From Arthrobacter sp. B2a2-09 (GTDB lineage: Bacteria > Actinomycetota > Actinomycetes > Actinomycetales > Micrococcaceae): a DNA stretch of 64,000 nucleotides. The notes beneath the pieces are model-generated. The model did no database searches. It was not told the DNA's origin and worked only from the letters and a program-made list of their open reading frames with translations. Made by a program: the position numbers and the translations under genes. This document shows positions 48,416 through 57,039 of this stretch, piece by piece. Each line of letters begins with the position of its first letter. Within the stretch, counting starts at the first letter, position 1. Location: positions 62,001-126,000 of the forward strand of contig NZ_JAMXIC010000005.1 in the NCBI RefSeq assembly GCF_027587375.1. Reading direction: 5' to 3'.

Positions 48416-49021
48416 CTAGTTGACCTGGTTGATGATGGTCTCGGCGACCTCGCGCATGCTGAGGCGACGGTCCATGGAGGTCTTCTGGATCCAACGGAAT
48501 GCTTCCGGCTCCGTGAGGCCCATCTTCGTGGTCAGGAGGCTCTTGGCGCGCTCTACAAGCTTGCGCGTGGCGAACTGCTCCTGAAGGTCGGTCACCTCGT
48601 TTTCGAGCGCCCTGATCTCTTCATGGCGGGAAAGCGCGATTTCGATAGCCGGGATCAAGTCTGCCGGAGTGAAAGGCTTGACGACGTAGGCCATGGCCCC
48701 GGCGTCGCGGGCGCGCTCCACGAGCTCCTTCTGGCTGAACGCCGTCAGCAGGACCACGGGGGCGATCCTCGCCTTGACGATCTTCTCGGCTGCTGAGATG
48801 CCGTCCATGACAGGCATCTTGACGTCCATGAGGACCAGATCCGGCTTCAGTTCCTCGGCCAGCTGAACGGCCTTCTCACCGTTGTCGGCCTCGCCGACAA
48901 CGTCGTAGCCTTCGCCCTTCAAGATCTCGATGATGTCCAGGCGGATGAGGGTCTCATCCTCTGCGACAACTACTCGGCGTGCCGGCTGGGATGCGGGCTT
49001 GGACTCCGTCTGTTCTGACAC
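48416..49021 (-). CDS. ANTAR-domain response regulator, PdtaR-like (201 aa)
   Basis: A two-domain regulator that acts on RNA. Residues about 15-130 are a receiver domain with the acidic pocket ED (21-22), phospho-acceptor D66 (LVLMDVKMP) and the conserved K in YVVKPF. Residues about 138-200 form an ANTAR domain (LVERAKSLLTTKMGLTEPEAFRWIQ), which binds paired hairpins in target transcripts to antiterminate. It resembles Rv1626/PdtaR of mycobacteria, whose partner kinase is coded elsewhere. About 14 polar residues lead in. The likely ribosome site (GGAGATCCC region) and a TAAGAT -10-like sequence lie upstream. Next to pyk in most Arthrobacter genomes. Confidence 0.93.
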   Translation of the reverse strand: MSEQTESKPASQPARRVVVAEDETLIRLDIIEILKGEGYDVVGEADNGEKAVQLAEELKPDLVLMDVKMPVMDGISAAEKIVKARIAPVVLLTAFSQKELVERARDAGAMAYVVKPFTPADLIPAIEIALSRHEEIRALENEVTDLQEQFATRKLVERAKSLLTTKMGLTEPEAFRWIQKTSMDRRLSMREVAETIINQVN

Positions 49022-49188
49022 GGGATCTCCTTCAAGACGTACGGCGGGTTCTCAACCATCTTAGTTGCACCCGGTCCCTGCGTATGATTTATTGCTCGGC
49101 CGAGCCGGTTCTGGAAATTAGCCTATCTGCATGTAGAGTAGTTTCGCGCACTGCAACAGGGAGCGTTGAGTTCTGTGAAGAGCTCGAC

Positions 49189-49201
49189 GTCGGTTAGTCT
49201 T
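49189..49201 (+). promoter_or_regulatory. Candidate -10 element of tRNA-Leu(CAA), shared motif
   Basis: The same GTCGGTTAGTCTT seen before tRNA-Val(CAC) occurs here, with TAGTCT at 49195-49200, 17 bases before the tRNA. Confidence 0.45.
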
Positions 49202-49217
49202 GTTTCGGTGTTTCCGC

Positions 49218-49299
49218 GCCCGAGTGGCGGAATTGGCAGACGCGCCGCACTCAAAATGCGGTATCGAAAGGTGTGTGGGTTCGAGTCCCACCTCGGGCA
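49218..49299 (+). tRNA. tRNA-Leu (CAA)
   Basis: An 82-nt class II cloverleaf with acceptor GCCCGAG/CTCGGGC, anticodon CAA in a CTCAAAA loop, a variable arm (TATCGAAAGGTGTG) and T-arm GGTTCGAGTCC. CCA is not encoded. It decodes TTG codons. It marks the boundary between the conserved chromosome and the accessory region. Confidence 0.97.
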
Positions 49300-49952
49300 C
49301 AGCATTCCTCCTCGTCAGAGGGGGTTTTTGCTTTAACGTGTGTACAAAGCGTGGTGGCGTCCCTCTGACGCTAGGGGCGCGGGCTGGTGCCTGGCCGCCG
49401 CGGTGGCCTATTCAGGTGTGTGGGTGGCGGGTTCAGGGTCCTGGCTGGTGGGCCTTCTGCCTGCTCTGGGTTGGGGTTATGCGGTTCCTCGTTCCGGTTC
49501 TGTTGGTTTGTCGTGGATGGCCAACACCATTCCATGGTTCAGGGTCCGGGGGACGACATGATGAAACCGGCTCTGGCGCGGAGGTTTCTTCGGAAAGCTG
49601 CTCCTGGTCATATGGGGGAGCTGTGCCTGTCCGTTTGTCCTGCCAATGGGGGTGTGGACAGTGTCCACACTTACGTCTGCTTTATGGAGGTGCCTATGGC
49701 GGTCCGCCCCTGAGTCTTCGACGTATGTGCCCTCGATGCACGTGCGGGCTCGGAGCTCACACCACCGGATGGTCCTGGTTCCGGAAGCGGACAGCGGGCG
49801 CCTGGAGAAGGACCTCACGGAGGCCCGGTCCAGGGCCCCGATGCGGGTGAAGACGGGTACGAAGGAGCCTCCGACAATCGAGGGAATCCGGTGAAATGGC
49901 CATGGCCGCCGCGACCGGCCCGATGCAAAGATCGCGGGTGGCGCGGCCGGGG
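49300..49952. other. Gene-poor stretch after tRNA-Leu
   Basis: No convincing gene is visible over about 650 bp. Short frames exist on both strands, but none matches a family or has coherent codon use. Structures seen: a TTTTTG run at 49325-49330 after weak pairing (possible tRNA terminator); a 10-bp inverted repeat CGTCAGAGGG/CCCTCTGACG at 49313-49322 and 49361-49370; and a perfect 19-bp palindrome with a single central base (GTGTGGACA G TGTCCACAC) at 49652-49670. The composition is GT-rich near 49380-49560. It looks like decayed DNA at an island edge. Confidence 0.6.
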
Positions 49953-50417
49953 TCACTTGCCGGGGGTGATGGCCAGGCCGGCGGTCAGGGCGGCCAGCCC
50001 GAGCTCGAACTGCTTCTCGCCGGCGACCTCTGGCAGCTCGTCGGGGATGCCGGCGAGAAATGGAACCTCGGCTGGAGGCAGTTTGGCAACTTCCCGCCGC
50101 CAACTCGCCGCGTAGGTCGCTGGTGGCTGCCGGTGTGTGCGCGGTATTTCCCAGGCCGCGAATCCTGTGGCGTAGGTGAGGACGGCGTAGACCGCGTGGA
50201 CGCCCTGAGCCGGGGGCATCCCGGCCCTGGCCAGGGGTCCGAGGAGAGCCTCGAGCCCGTGGAGGATGCCGGACCCGATTACCGCCCGGGAGAGGAAGAT
50301 CATCGGTAGGCTCGGGTGCTCGATCAGGTTCAGGCGTAGTGCCCGTCCCCACGCGTGCAGGATCGCCCCGGCGTTGTCCCAGCCGCGATGGGACGCCCTC
50401 GGGACGTTCAGCGCGAC
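49953..50417 (-). pseudogene. TetR/AcrR regulator fragment, C-terminal ligand domain only
   Basis: Reading from about 50417, the frame gives a helical sequence typical of the TetR_C-type ligand domain (DNAGAILHAWGRALRLNLIEHP, then LARAGMPPAQGVHAVYAVLTYATGFAAWE and a KQFELGLAALTAGLAI end; shown in parts). The N-terminal helix-turn-helix is missing. Upstream of 50417 the frame runs into shadow of the 3-hydroxyacyl-CoA dehydrogenase gene, with a sharp change in character, so a deletion or insertion joint lies near 50410-50490. It cannot bind DNA and is probably not functional. It may once have regulated a neighbouring gene that has been lost. Confidence 0.7.
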
Positions 50418-51412
50418 GCAGTTCCTCCTGCCAGGTTGCGAGAGGTGGCGGCCGGCGGCACCATCGGACTCGCCGTGCGTTCGTCGGTCCGGTCGAGCAG
50501 CTGAGACAGCCGCATGAGCTGCTCGTCTCGCCATTGCACGCGTTCCGCCCACTCATCCAAGGGGAGCCGGCCGCGTAGCTGGGCGTCCGCACTTGCGACG
50601 AGGTCGGCAGTCCAAGGATCGTGCTGCCCCCGTTCGGCGCCCATGCGCGCGTAGGCGGGCCCCATCTTCTCTGCATGGGAAGCGATGCCGCCCCGCGTGT
50701 TAAGGTCCACGGTCTCGAACGGTCCCATGAAGGCCCATCGGCGTCCGAGGCCGTCCCGGACGACTCCGTCGATTGCCTCGACGGATCCAACGCCGTCGCG
50801 GAGCAGGCAATAGGCTTCCCTCAGCAGTGCGCCCTGCAGACGGTTGAAGATGAAGCCCTCCACCTCCTTCTGCACGGTGACCGGCTTGAGGCCGACCTCG
50901 CTGTAGATACGGTGGGCCTGCTCAAGTGTGGCCTCGGACGTGAACTCGGAGGGTACAAGTTCGATGACCGGAAGCAGGTAGGGCGGGTTGCCGGGATGGG
51001 CGATCAGGACCCGGTCGCTGGCAGGTGTGGACCGGGCGAATCGGCTGGAGACGATCGCCGAGGAGGAGCTCGCGAGGACAGTGCCGGGATCGCTGTAGGC
51101 GCCTAGCTGCTGGAAGAGCTCCTTCTTGACCTCGAGCCTCTCAGGAGCGCATTCCTGCGCTAGCTCGGCCCCGCGCAGGGCCTCCAGGAGGATTGTGTGG
51201 CAGCTGACCCGTTCGGTGATGGTGGCGATTTGCTCATCAAGCAGCCCGTTGTCCTCCAAGACATTCAGCCGCTCGGTAAGCTCCCGGCGTGCCCGGGGTA
51301 GGGCATCAGGGAACGCATCCCACAGCCGGACATTGAATCCGGCCTTGGCGAACAGTACGGAGAAGGCGACGCCGATCGAGCCTGCACCGACGACAGTGAC
51401 GGTTCGGTCCAT
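50408..51412 (-). CDS. 3-hydroxyacyl-CoA dehydrogenase family protein, lambda-crystallin-like (334 aa)
   Basis: An NAD-dependent dehydrogenase. The Rossmann motif is VVGAGSIGVAFS (residues 7-18); a catalytic serine lies in ASSSSAI and the histidine in IAHPGNPPYLLPVIEL (His139), followed by the C-terminal helical domain with GFIFNRLQGALLREAYCL. The HPGNPPY form is typical of the lambda-crystallin/L-gulonate or carnitine dehydrogenase branch rather than fatty-acid FadB. The last 25 or so residues (TDERTASPMVPPAATSRNLAGGTASR in parts) read into the TetR-fragment joint and look non-native. It is the last gene of the ALDH-ADH-HAD run, 13 bp after the ADH stop. The substrate is unknown. Confidence 0.86.
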   Translation of the reverse strand: MDRTVTVVGAGSIGVAFSVLFAKAGFNVRLWDAFPDALPRARRELTERLNVLEDNGLLDEQIATITERVSCHTILLEALRGAELAQECAPERLEVKKELFQQLGAYSDPGTVLASSSSAIVSSRFARSTPASDRVLIAHPGNPPYLLPVIELVPSEFTSEATLEQAHRIYSEVGLKPVTVQKEVEGFIFNRLQGALLREAYCLLRDGVGSVEAIDGVVRDGLGRRWAFMGPFETVDLNTRGGIASHAEKMGPAYARMGAERGQHDPWTADLVASADAQLRGRLPLDEWAERVQWRDEQLMRLSQLLDRTDERTASPMVPPAATSRNLAGGTASR

Positions 51413-51425
51413 GATGTCCCGCCCC

Positions 51426-52676
51426 TCAGGCTTCCCACCACGTGCGGTCGTCTTCGTGGCTGTGTTTGAGGATGGCGACCACCGCGTCGACGCTGAGCGG
51501 GCGCGGGTTGTTGGCAGTGAGACGGGTGGCGAGCATGGCCTGTTCGGCGACGTACTGGAAGTCCTGGGGATCGAAGCCGAGGGCGGCAATGTTCAGCGGT
51601 ACGCCCAGCGCCGAGAGGATCTCCTCGACCCTCAGTATGGCGGCCCGGGCCTGCTCCGGCTCTGGCGACGAGGGGTCGGCAACGCCGAAGATCCGCCCGA
51701 TCTCCGCGAATTCCGCGACCCGCACCGGCAAGTTGAACCGCATGACGTAGGGAAGCAGAGCCCCGACCCCGAAGCCGTGGGGCGTGTGGGTCAGGTTCCC
51801 GATGGGGGACTGGATCGCGTGGGCCGAGGCGGTCCCGGCAGTGTTGATGGCCATTCCTGCGCAGAACGCTGCGAGCATCGTGTCCGAGCGCGCCTCGAGG
51901 TCGGACGGGTCCTGGACCACGCGCTCAAGCGAGATGTTCAGCAGCTCAAGCCCCGCTCGGCAGTACATGTCAGTCAGTCGGTTCTTCCCGACGTAGAGGT
52001 GATTCTGGATCTCGTCCACGCTCGGGTTCTTGGCCCGGTCCGTGAAGGCCTCAATGAGGTGCGAGAGGGCATCGGCTCCCGTTGCCGCCGTCAGGCCGGG
52101 CGGGCACGTGAGCGTGAGCTCCGGGTCCACGACGGCGGTGTGAGCCTCGAGGTGGGGGCTCGCGATGCCGACCTTCATGCCACGGTCGGAGTCGAAGACC
52201 ACTGCGATGCACGTGACTTCGGCGCCCGTGCCGCCCGTCGTCGGGACGGTCACGAGCGGCAGTCCCGGACCGGGGACGAGGTGTTCGCCGTAGTAGTCGC
52301 GGATGTCGCCGCCATGGGCAAGCATGAGAGCCGCGACCTTGGCCATGTCGAGGCAGCTGCCCCCACCGACGCCGACGACGACGTCGACATCGGAGTCTTT
52401 GAACTTCTCCTGAAGGACGAGGACGTTGGTGCGGGGAAGGTCGGGCTCGGTCTCGGAGAATACGGACACTTGAGTTCCCCGGGCTTCGATCCCGTGGACG
52501 ATCTCAAGGAAGTCGTCGGTCGTGGCCATCCGGGCATCCGTGCAGACCAGGGCGTGCCGCCCGAGCGACTCCACGATCCGTGGGATCTGGAGGCGCTGTC
52601 CTGGGCCGAAGAGGACCTCTTTGGGCTGGCGCAGCAGCCCGAGGCCAATAACGTTGTGGATTGATGAAGGGCTCAT
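51426..52676 (-). CDS. Iron-containing alcohol dehydrogenase (416 aa)
   Basis: A group III (Fe-ADH) enzyme oxidising a primary alcohol or hydroxyacid with NAD(P). The dinucleotide motif is GVGGGSCLDMAK (102-113). The four metal ligands fit the FucO pattern: D202-x3-H206 (GADALSHLIEA), H286 and H300 (14 residues apart, ending TPHGFG). Length and the LVTVPTTGGTGAEVT motif are typical. Its start overlaps the ALDH stop by 1 bp (TGATG), so alcohol and aldehyde oxidation are co-translated. In the cluster model it would oxidise the alcohol released by the esterase. Confidence 0.92.
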   Translation of the reverse strand: MSPSSIHNVIGLGLLRQPKEVLFGPGQRLQIPRIVESLGRHALVCTDARMATTDDFLEIVHGIEARGTQVSVFSETEPDLPRTNVLVLQEKFKDSDVDVVVGVGGGSCLDMAKVAALMLAHGGDIRDYYGEHLVPGPGLPLVTVPTTGGTGAEVTCIAVVFDSDRGMKVGIASPHLEAHTAVVDPELTLTCPPGLTAATGADALSHLIEAFTDRAKNPSVDEIQNHLYVGKNRLTDMYCRAGLELLNISLERVVQDPSDLEARSDTMLAAFCAGMAINTAGTASAHAIQSPIGNLTHTPHGFGVGALLPYVMRFNLPVRVAEFAEIGRIFGVADPSSPEPEQARAAILRVEEILSALGVPLNIAALGFDPQDFQYVAEQAMLATRLTANNPRPLSVDAVVAILKHSHEDDRTWWEA

Positions 52677-54169
52677 CAGTTCATCCCCTTGGTGTTGTCG
52701 ATGGTGAGCGCGACGTACTTGCGCTCAAGGAACTCGTAGATGCCGTCGTGGCCGCCCTCGCGGCCGAGGCCGGACACCTTGATGCCGCCGAAGGGCGCCG
52801 CGGGGTCGGCCATGATCCCGCGGTTCACACCGACCATGCCGAAGTCCAGGTGCTCGGCGATGGCGACGGCGCGCGAGAGATCGTTCGTGAAGAGATAGGA
52901 CGAGAGCCCGTAGGGGGTGTCGTTTGCGAACTCCAGGGCCTCCTGCACCGAGTCGACGGTGTAGAGGGCCGCGATCGGCGCGAACAGCTCCTCGTTGCGG
53001 AACTCGTGCTTCTTCGCGGGGAATCGCATGATGGTCGGCTCGAAGAAGAACCCGGGTCGATCCGCAGCCCCACCGCCGGAGAGGAGGTCGGCGCCGATCC
53101 TGAGGAACGACTCCACGAGCCCGAGGGCCCGGTCGCGCTGGCGCGCCGAGATCATGGGGCCGACGGCGACATCGGGGTCGAACCCGTCACCCACCTTGAG
53201 CGCCGCGGCTTTCGCGACGAACTTCTCGGTGAACTCCTCCGCGATGGCCGCATGCAGGATGATTCGGTTGGCCGCGACGCAGGCCTGGCCCGCGTTCCGG
53301 AACTTGCAGGCCACGGCCTGGTCCACGGCGAGGTCGATGTCGGCGTCGTCCAGGACAATGAACGGGCCATCGCCGCCGAGTTCCATGGAGGAATTCATGA
53401 TGTTCGATGACGCCTGCTTCAGGAGCGTCTGGCCCACCTGTGTGGAGCCTGTGAAGCTCACCTTGCGTAAGCGGACGTCGTCCATCAGGGCCGAAGAGAC
53501 GTCGGCGGACGTGGTGGTATGTATGAGATTGACGACGCCGGCCGGAAATCCTGCGTCATGGAGCGCTTGCACGAACAGGGCAGCTGTGAGGGGGGTCTCC
53601 CGCGCGGATTTCATGACCACGGTGCAGCCGGCGGCTAGTGCGGCCCCGGCCTTACGGGCCGACATGAGCAGCGGGAAGTTCCATGGCGTGACGAGAAAGC
53701 TCGGGCCGACTGGCTGATGGGTCTCGATGATCCTGTAGCCGCCCGGCGACCCGTCCTGGTAGGCGCCGTGGAGGTGCGCGATCTGCTCGGTGTACCAGAG
53801 GAAGAACCCGGCCGAAAGGGCGAATTCGGACTGGGCCTCGCTGCGCGGCTTGCCGCTCTCGGCCACCATGATGTCCGCGAACGCATCGGCCCGTTGCACG
53901 AGGATGCCGTATGCCCGATGGAACAGGTCGGCCCGCTTCCGCGGCGCCCAGGCACGCCACGACGCGGAGGCCGCCACCGCGGCGTCCAGGGCCGCCATCG
54001 CCTCTTCGGGGCCCCCGTCGGCAACCTCGGTCAGCACGGTCCCGGTAGAGGGGTTGTCCACGACAAGTGTGCCGCGTCCAGCCTGCCACCCGCCGTCGAT
54101 GTAGAGGCCCAACGGCACGTGATGGCCGAGTACGTCGGCGGGAGTGTCGAGAGTCCATGTAGTAGTCAT
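52676..54169 (-). CDS. NAD(P)-dependent aldehyde dehydrogenase, succinate-semialdehyde type (497 aa)
   Basis: It oxidises an aldehyde to a carboxylate. The nucleophile is C297 (NAGQACVA), the general base E263 (MELGGDGPF), the oxyanion Asn N174 (TPWNFP), and the NAD motif GSTQVG is at 241-246. The cofactor-lysine region reads MKSARETP rather than KPAxxTP. Overall it resembles GabD/SSADH enzymes, so omega-oxoacids such as succinate or adipate semialdehyde are plausible substrates. The ATG at 54169 has AGGAAAG upstream. It is the first gene of the three-gene operon and is divergent from the activator gene. Confidence 0.92.
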   Translation of the reverse strand: MTTTWTLDTPADVLGHHVPLGLYIDGGWQAGRGTLVVDNPSTGTVLTEVADGGPEEAMAALDAAVAASASWRAWAPRKRADLFHRAYGILVQRADAFADIMVAESGKPRSEAQSEFALSAGFFLWYTEQIAHLHGAYQDGSPGGYRIIETHQPVGPSFLVTPWNFPLLMSARKAGAALAAGCTVVMKSARETPLTAALFVQALHDAGFPAGVVNLIHTTTSADVSSALMDDVRLRKVSFTGSTQVGQTLLKQASSNIMNSSMELGGDGPFIVLDDADIDLAVDQAVACKFRNAGQACVAANRIILHAAIAEEFTEKFVAKAAALKVGDGFDPDVAVGPMISARQRDRALGLVESFLRIGADLLSGGGAADRPGFFFEPTIMRFPAKKHEFRNEELFAPIAALYTVDSVQEALEFANDTPYGLSSYLFTNDLSRAVAIAEHLDFGMVGVNRGIMADPAAPFGGIKVSGLGREGGHDGIYEFLERKYVALTIDNTKGMN

Positions 54170-54355
54170 GATTCTTTCCTAACGTGATGGCGTGCTGTAG
54201 CTTGCTGTAAATGGTTTGCGGCTCGGCGCCGCCTGCAATCGGCCTAAAGCTGTAGCCGGCGTGTGCCGTTGTTCGGCGAATGTGCGGAATAATCGGCCAA
54301 GTTGCGGCGTTACACAGACACCCTTTTGGCTGGTCAGTATCAAAGGAGTTGCTAA
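54170..54355. promoter_or_regulatory. Divergent intergenic region, ALDH operon and activator
   Basis: This 186-bp gap must hold both promoters. GCTGTA occurs three times (near 54193, 54204 and 54250). The palindrome-like TTCGGCGAA lies near 54274. The CTCA-N3-TGAG element seen at 61741 is not found here. An AAGGAG ribosome site precedes the activator GTG. Confidence 0.45.
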
Positions 54356-56008
54356 GTGAGTTCCGAACGCGACCTCTTGCAGTCGTGGGAGCGGTCGCAG
54401 GCCGCGCTCGGTGAACCCCAGAATGTCGTCGAAGTACCGCTCGTTCCCGAGAGCGTCTTGGACGAGCACCTTCTGGAGATGTTCGCAGCGCCCTTGAACC
54501 GTTTCGCCCAAGACCTCGACGGGACGGGCCTCGCGTTCCTGCTCGCCGACTCCCGCGGCCAGATCCTCAAGCGGTGGGTCCAGGACCGCAAGGCCATGTC
54601 GCACTTGGACCGCGTGGGGACCGTGCGCGGCGCCGTCCTCGCGGAGAACGTCGTCGGCACCAATGGCGTCGGCACCGTCGTCGCGATGGGCAAGGCCGTG
54701 CAGATCCAGGGCGAGGAACATTTCGCCGAGTTCTACCACAACGTGGTCTGCACCGGTGCCCCCGTGCTCCACCCCATCACGGGGAGCCTGATGGCTGTCG
54801 TGACCTTGTCCTGCGACCTGACGCCCCGAGCCGACCTCCTTAAACCGCTGATCCGGTCCGTGACCACCCAGCTTGAGCAGCATCTTCTGACCGTCGAGCA
54901 TCCGGCGTCCCGGGCGACGCTGAGCGCGTTCATGAACATCACGCGCCGGCACTCGGACCCGGTGGTCGCGTTCAACCCCCAAGGCATCATGCTGCAGAAT
55001 GCCCTGGCCGGACAGATCAGCGACCCCGACAAGACCCTGCTCCGCCAGCTCGCAGCGGAGTCCCGTCCCGACGGACGGTACGCGATGGAGCTCTCTTCGG
55101 GCCTCGCTGACGTCGAGCTCAGGAACATCGGGGCAGGTAACAGCATCGTGACCGTGACCGAGCCTCCGCGGCGATTCCAGGCTGCACTGTCCAGGACGTT
55201 TCCGCGCATCGCCGGCCGGTCGCCGGGGTGGCTGAGCGTGATGAACGAGGTCGGGCGCCTTCGCGATCAGTGCAAGGCGGTCATTCTCGTCGGCGAGTCC
55301 GGCGTGGGCAAGACCACCTTGGCGCTCGGGACTCCGTTCAAGTCCGGCTTCTCGTCGGCTACGACTTCGCTCCTTGACGCAGCCGAATGCCACATCCTCG
55401 GAACCCGCGACTGGCTGCGCACCGTGTCCGATACGCTCCGCGAGGGACCCCGCAATATCGTGATCCGAGGCATCGAGACGCTCGACACGCCGGCACTGGA
55501 TGGCGTCCGGGCCCTCCTTGAGTCCCACGCCCGCGCGAAGAGCGTCATTATGACACTGACGGGCCGGCTTGAGGACTCCGAACAGCTTCAGCTCAAATTC
55601 GAAGCCAGGACATTCTGGGTTCCGCCTCTCCGGGACCGTCTGGGCGACCTTGAGGAACTCTGGGGCGCTCTGTCCCAGGCGGTGGCACCCGCCGCGAGGC
55701 TTCGCCTGACCTCGGACGCCCTTGAGGCGCTCCGGCGGCACGAGTGGCCGGGCAACGTCAAGGAGCTCCGCCACATGATCAACCACCTCTCCGCGACCGG
55801 GAAGACCGACGCCGTGAACGCGACCGACCTCCCGATCACCCTGCAGAGCAGGAAGAACCTGAGCGTCATGGAGAGAGCCGAACTCGAGGCCATTCGGAAG
55901 GCTTTGGCCGAGGCGAAGGGAAACCGCGTCCGCGCGGCGGACATCCTGGGCGTCTCGCGGGCCACCGTCTACCGCAAGATGAAGGCGTACCGGCTCGACG
56001 CGGAGTGA
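54356..56008 (+). CDS. AcoR-like transcriptional activator: GAF, AAA+-like, Fis HTH; no GAFTGA (550 aa)
   Basis: Domain order: helical start, GAF sensor (about 45-170; AVLAENVVGTNGVGT is typical of AcoR-type regulators), a middle region, an AAA+-like domain with P-loop GESGVGKT (313-320) and the LEALRRHEWPGNVKEL arm, and a C-terminal Fis-type helix-turn-helix (GNRVRAADILGVSRATVYRKM). The GAFTGA sigma-54 contact loop is missing, and the first AAA+ part is shortened. That fits Actinobacteria, which lack sigma-54; related proteins work with the housekeeping sigma factor. It likely senses the pathway substrate and controls the cluster. Start GTG at 54356. It converges with the permease, 11 bp apart. 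Confidence 0.9.
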   Translation: MSSERDLLQSWERSQAALGEPQNVVEVPLVPESVLDEHLLEMFAAPLNRFAQDLDGTGLAFLLADSRGQILKRWVQDRKAMSHLDRVGTVRGAVLAENVVGTNGVGTVVAMGKAVQIQGEEHFAEFYHNVVCTGAPVLHPITGSLMAVVTLSCDLTPRADLLKPLIRSVTTQLEQHLLTVEHPASRATLSAFMNITRRHSDPVVAFNPQGIMLQNALAGQISDPDKTLLRQLAAESRPDGRYAMELSSGLADVELRNIGAGNSIVTVTEPPRRFQAALSRTFPRIAGRSPGWLSVMNEVGRLRDQCKAVILVGESGVGKTTLALGTPFKSGFSSATTSLLDAAECHILGTRDWLRTVSDTLREGPRNIVIRGIETLDTPALDGVRALLESHARAKSVIMTLTGRLEDSEQLQLKFEARTFWVPPLRDRLGDLEELWGALSQAVAPAARLRLTSDALEALRRHEWPGNVKELRHMINHLSATGKTDAVNATDLPITLQSRKNLSVMERAELEAIRKALAEAKGNRVRAADILGVSRATVYRKMKAYRLDAE

Positions 56009-56019
56009 GTTTTCCATGG

Positions 56020-57039
56020 CTATGCCATGGCCTTAGCGGCGACCACCAGCGGCCGTCGCCTCACCGCGCGAACAAGGGTCGGGACGAGCTCGCGGAGGAG
56101 GACGACGACGAGCAGCACCGCCGCTTGGATCACCAGTTGCAGCGGCTCGGGCGAGCCAAGGGCCCTCAGGAGCTGGCCGAGCTGCGTGAGGAACAGGGCG
56201 GCCACCGCTGAGGCCACGATCGCGGCCCGGCCCCCGGTGAGGGCCGTTCCCCCGAGAACGACGGCGGTGACGGTCGGCAGCAGGTAGCCGTCGCCGAAGA
56301 ACAGCGGCGGCGTAGCCACATAGCCGGTGTAGAGGACTGCGGCGATGCCGTAGAGGGCTCCGGCGATGACGTACGCGACGGTCTGGTAGACGCTCACCCG
56401 CACGCCGATCACGGTCGCGGCGCCCTTGCTCACGCCGACCGAGGTGAGGCGGCGGCCGGTGATCGACTGCTGGGACATGAAGCCGGCCACGGCCACCACG
56501 AGGATCGCGATGAGGAGTGCGTTCGGAACGCCGACAGTCTTCGACGTGGCAAATTGCGTGAGCTCCTGCGCCGCACCGGCTGGGGTGCCGCTCGAGAGGG
56601 CGAACACCGTTCCGAGAAGCGCGGCGTTCGTGCCGATGGTCGCGACGAGAGGCATCACCCCGAAGCAGGTCACGAGGACGCCGTTCACCAGCCCAGCCAA
56701 CGCGGGCAGCACGATGGCCGCGACCGCGGACGCCCAGAGCGGCCAGCCGAAGTTTTGGGGGAGACCGGAGATCAACACCCCTCCGAAGGCGAGCATGCCG
56801 GGCACGGAGAGATCTAGACCGCGCTGCTGGACGATGAGCGTTTGGCCGATAGCCGCGATGGCGAGGACGGCGGCGAAGGGCAGCATGCCGAGCACTGGTG
56901 CCGCATTCAGGCTGCCGGGCGCCACGAGAGGGCTGGCGAAGAAGAGGGCGAGGGTCGCGAGCCATATGGCTCCCGAGCCGCCGGAGACCAGCCGCTTGAG
57001 GCCGAAGCCTGTTTTCTTGGTGACATGGGAGTTCGTCAT
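56020..57039 (-). CDS. Ribose-type ABC transporter permease (339 aa)
   Basis: A membrane permease of the RbsC/BPD-transp-2 family with about nine hydrophobic segments. The VQQRGLDLSVPGMLAFGG and VVLGGTALTGGRAAI motifs match the conserved permease loops. It starts by an ATGA overlap with the fused ATPase-permease gene upstream; a longer ORF reaching to 58131 is only a shadow of that gene. Two permease domains (this one and the fused one) with two ATPase domains give a complete importer core. The cargo is unknown; the family usually carries pentoses, polyols or related small molecules. Confidence 0.92.
   Translation of the reverse strand: MTNSHVTKKTGFGLKRLVSGGSGAIWLATLALFFASPLVAPGSLNAAPVLGMLPFAAVLAIAAIGQTLIVQQRGLDLSVPGMLAFGGVLISGLPQNFGWPLWASAVAAIVLPALAGLVNGVLVTCFGVMPLVATIGTNAALLGTVFALSSGTPAGAAQELTQFATSKTVGVPNALLIAILVVAVAGFMSQQSITGRRLTSVGVSKGAATVIGVRVSVYQTVAYVIAGALYGIAAVLYTGYVATPPLFFGDGYLLPTVTAVVLGGTALTGGRAAIVASAVAALFLTQLGQLLRALGSPEPLQLVIQAAVLLVVVLLRELVPTLVRAVRRRPLVVAAKAMA

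Noticed and set aside
49561-49713. 50-residue frame starting MMKPALARR
   Set aside because: No ribosome site, no family resemblance, and incoherent surrounding codon use in decayed DNA.
54170-54355. Sigma-54 promoter upstream of the activator or ALDH operon
   Set aside because: No GG-N10-GC element in proper form was seen, and the lineage lacks sigma-54; the activator lacks GAFTGA.
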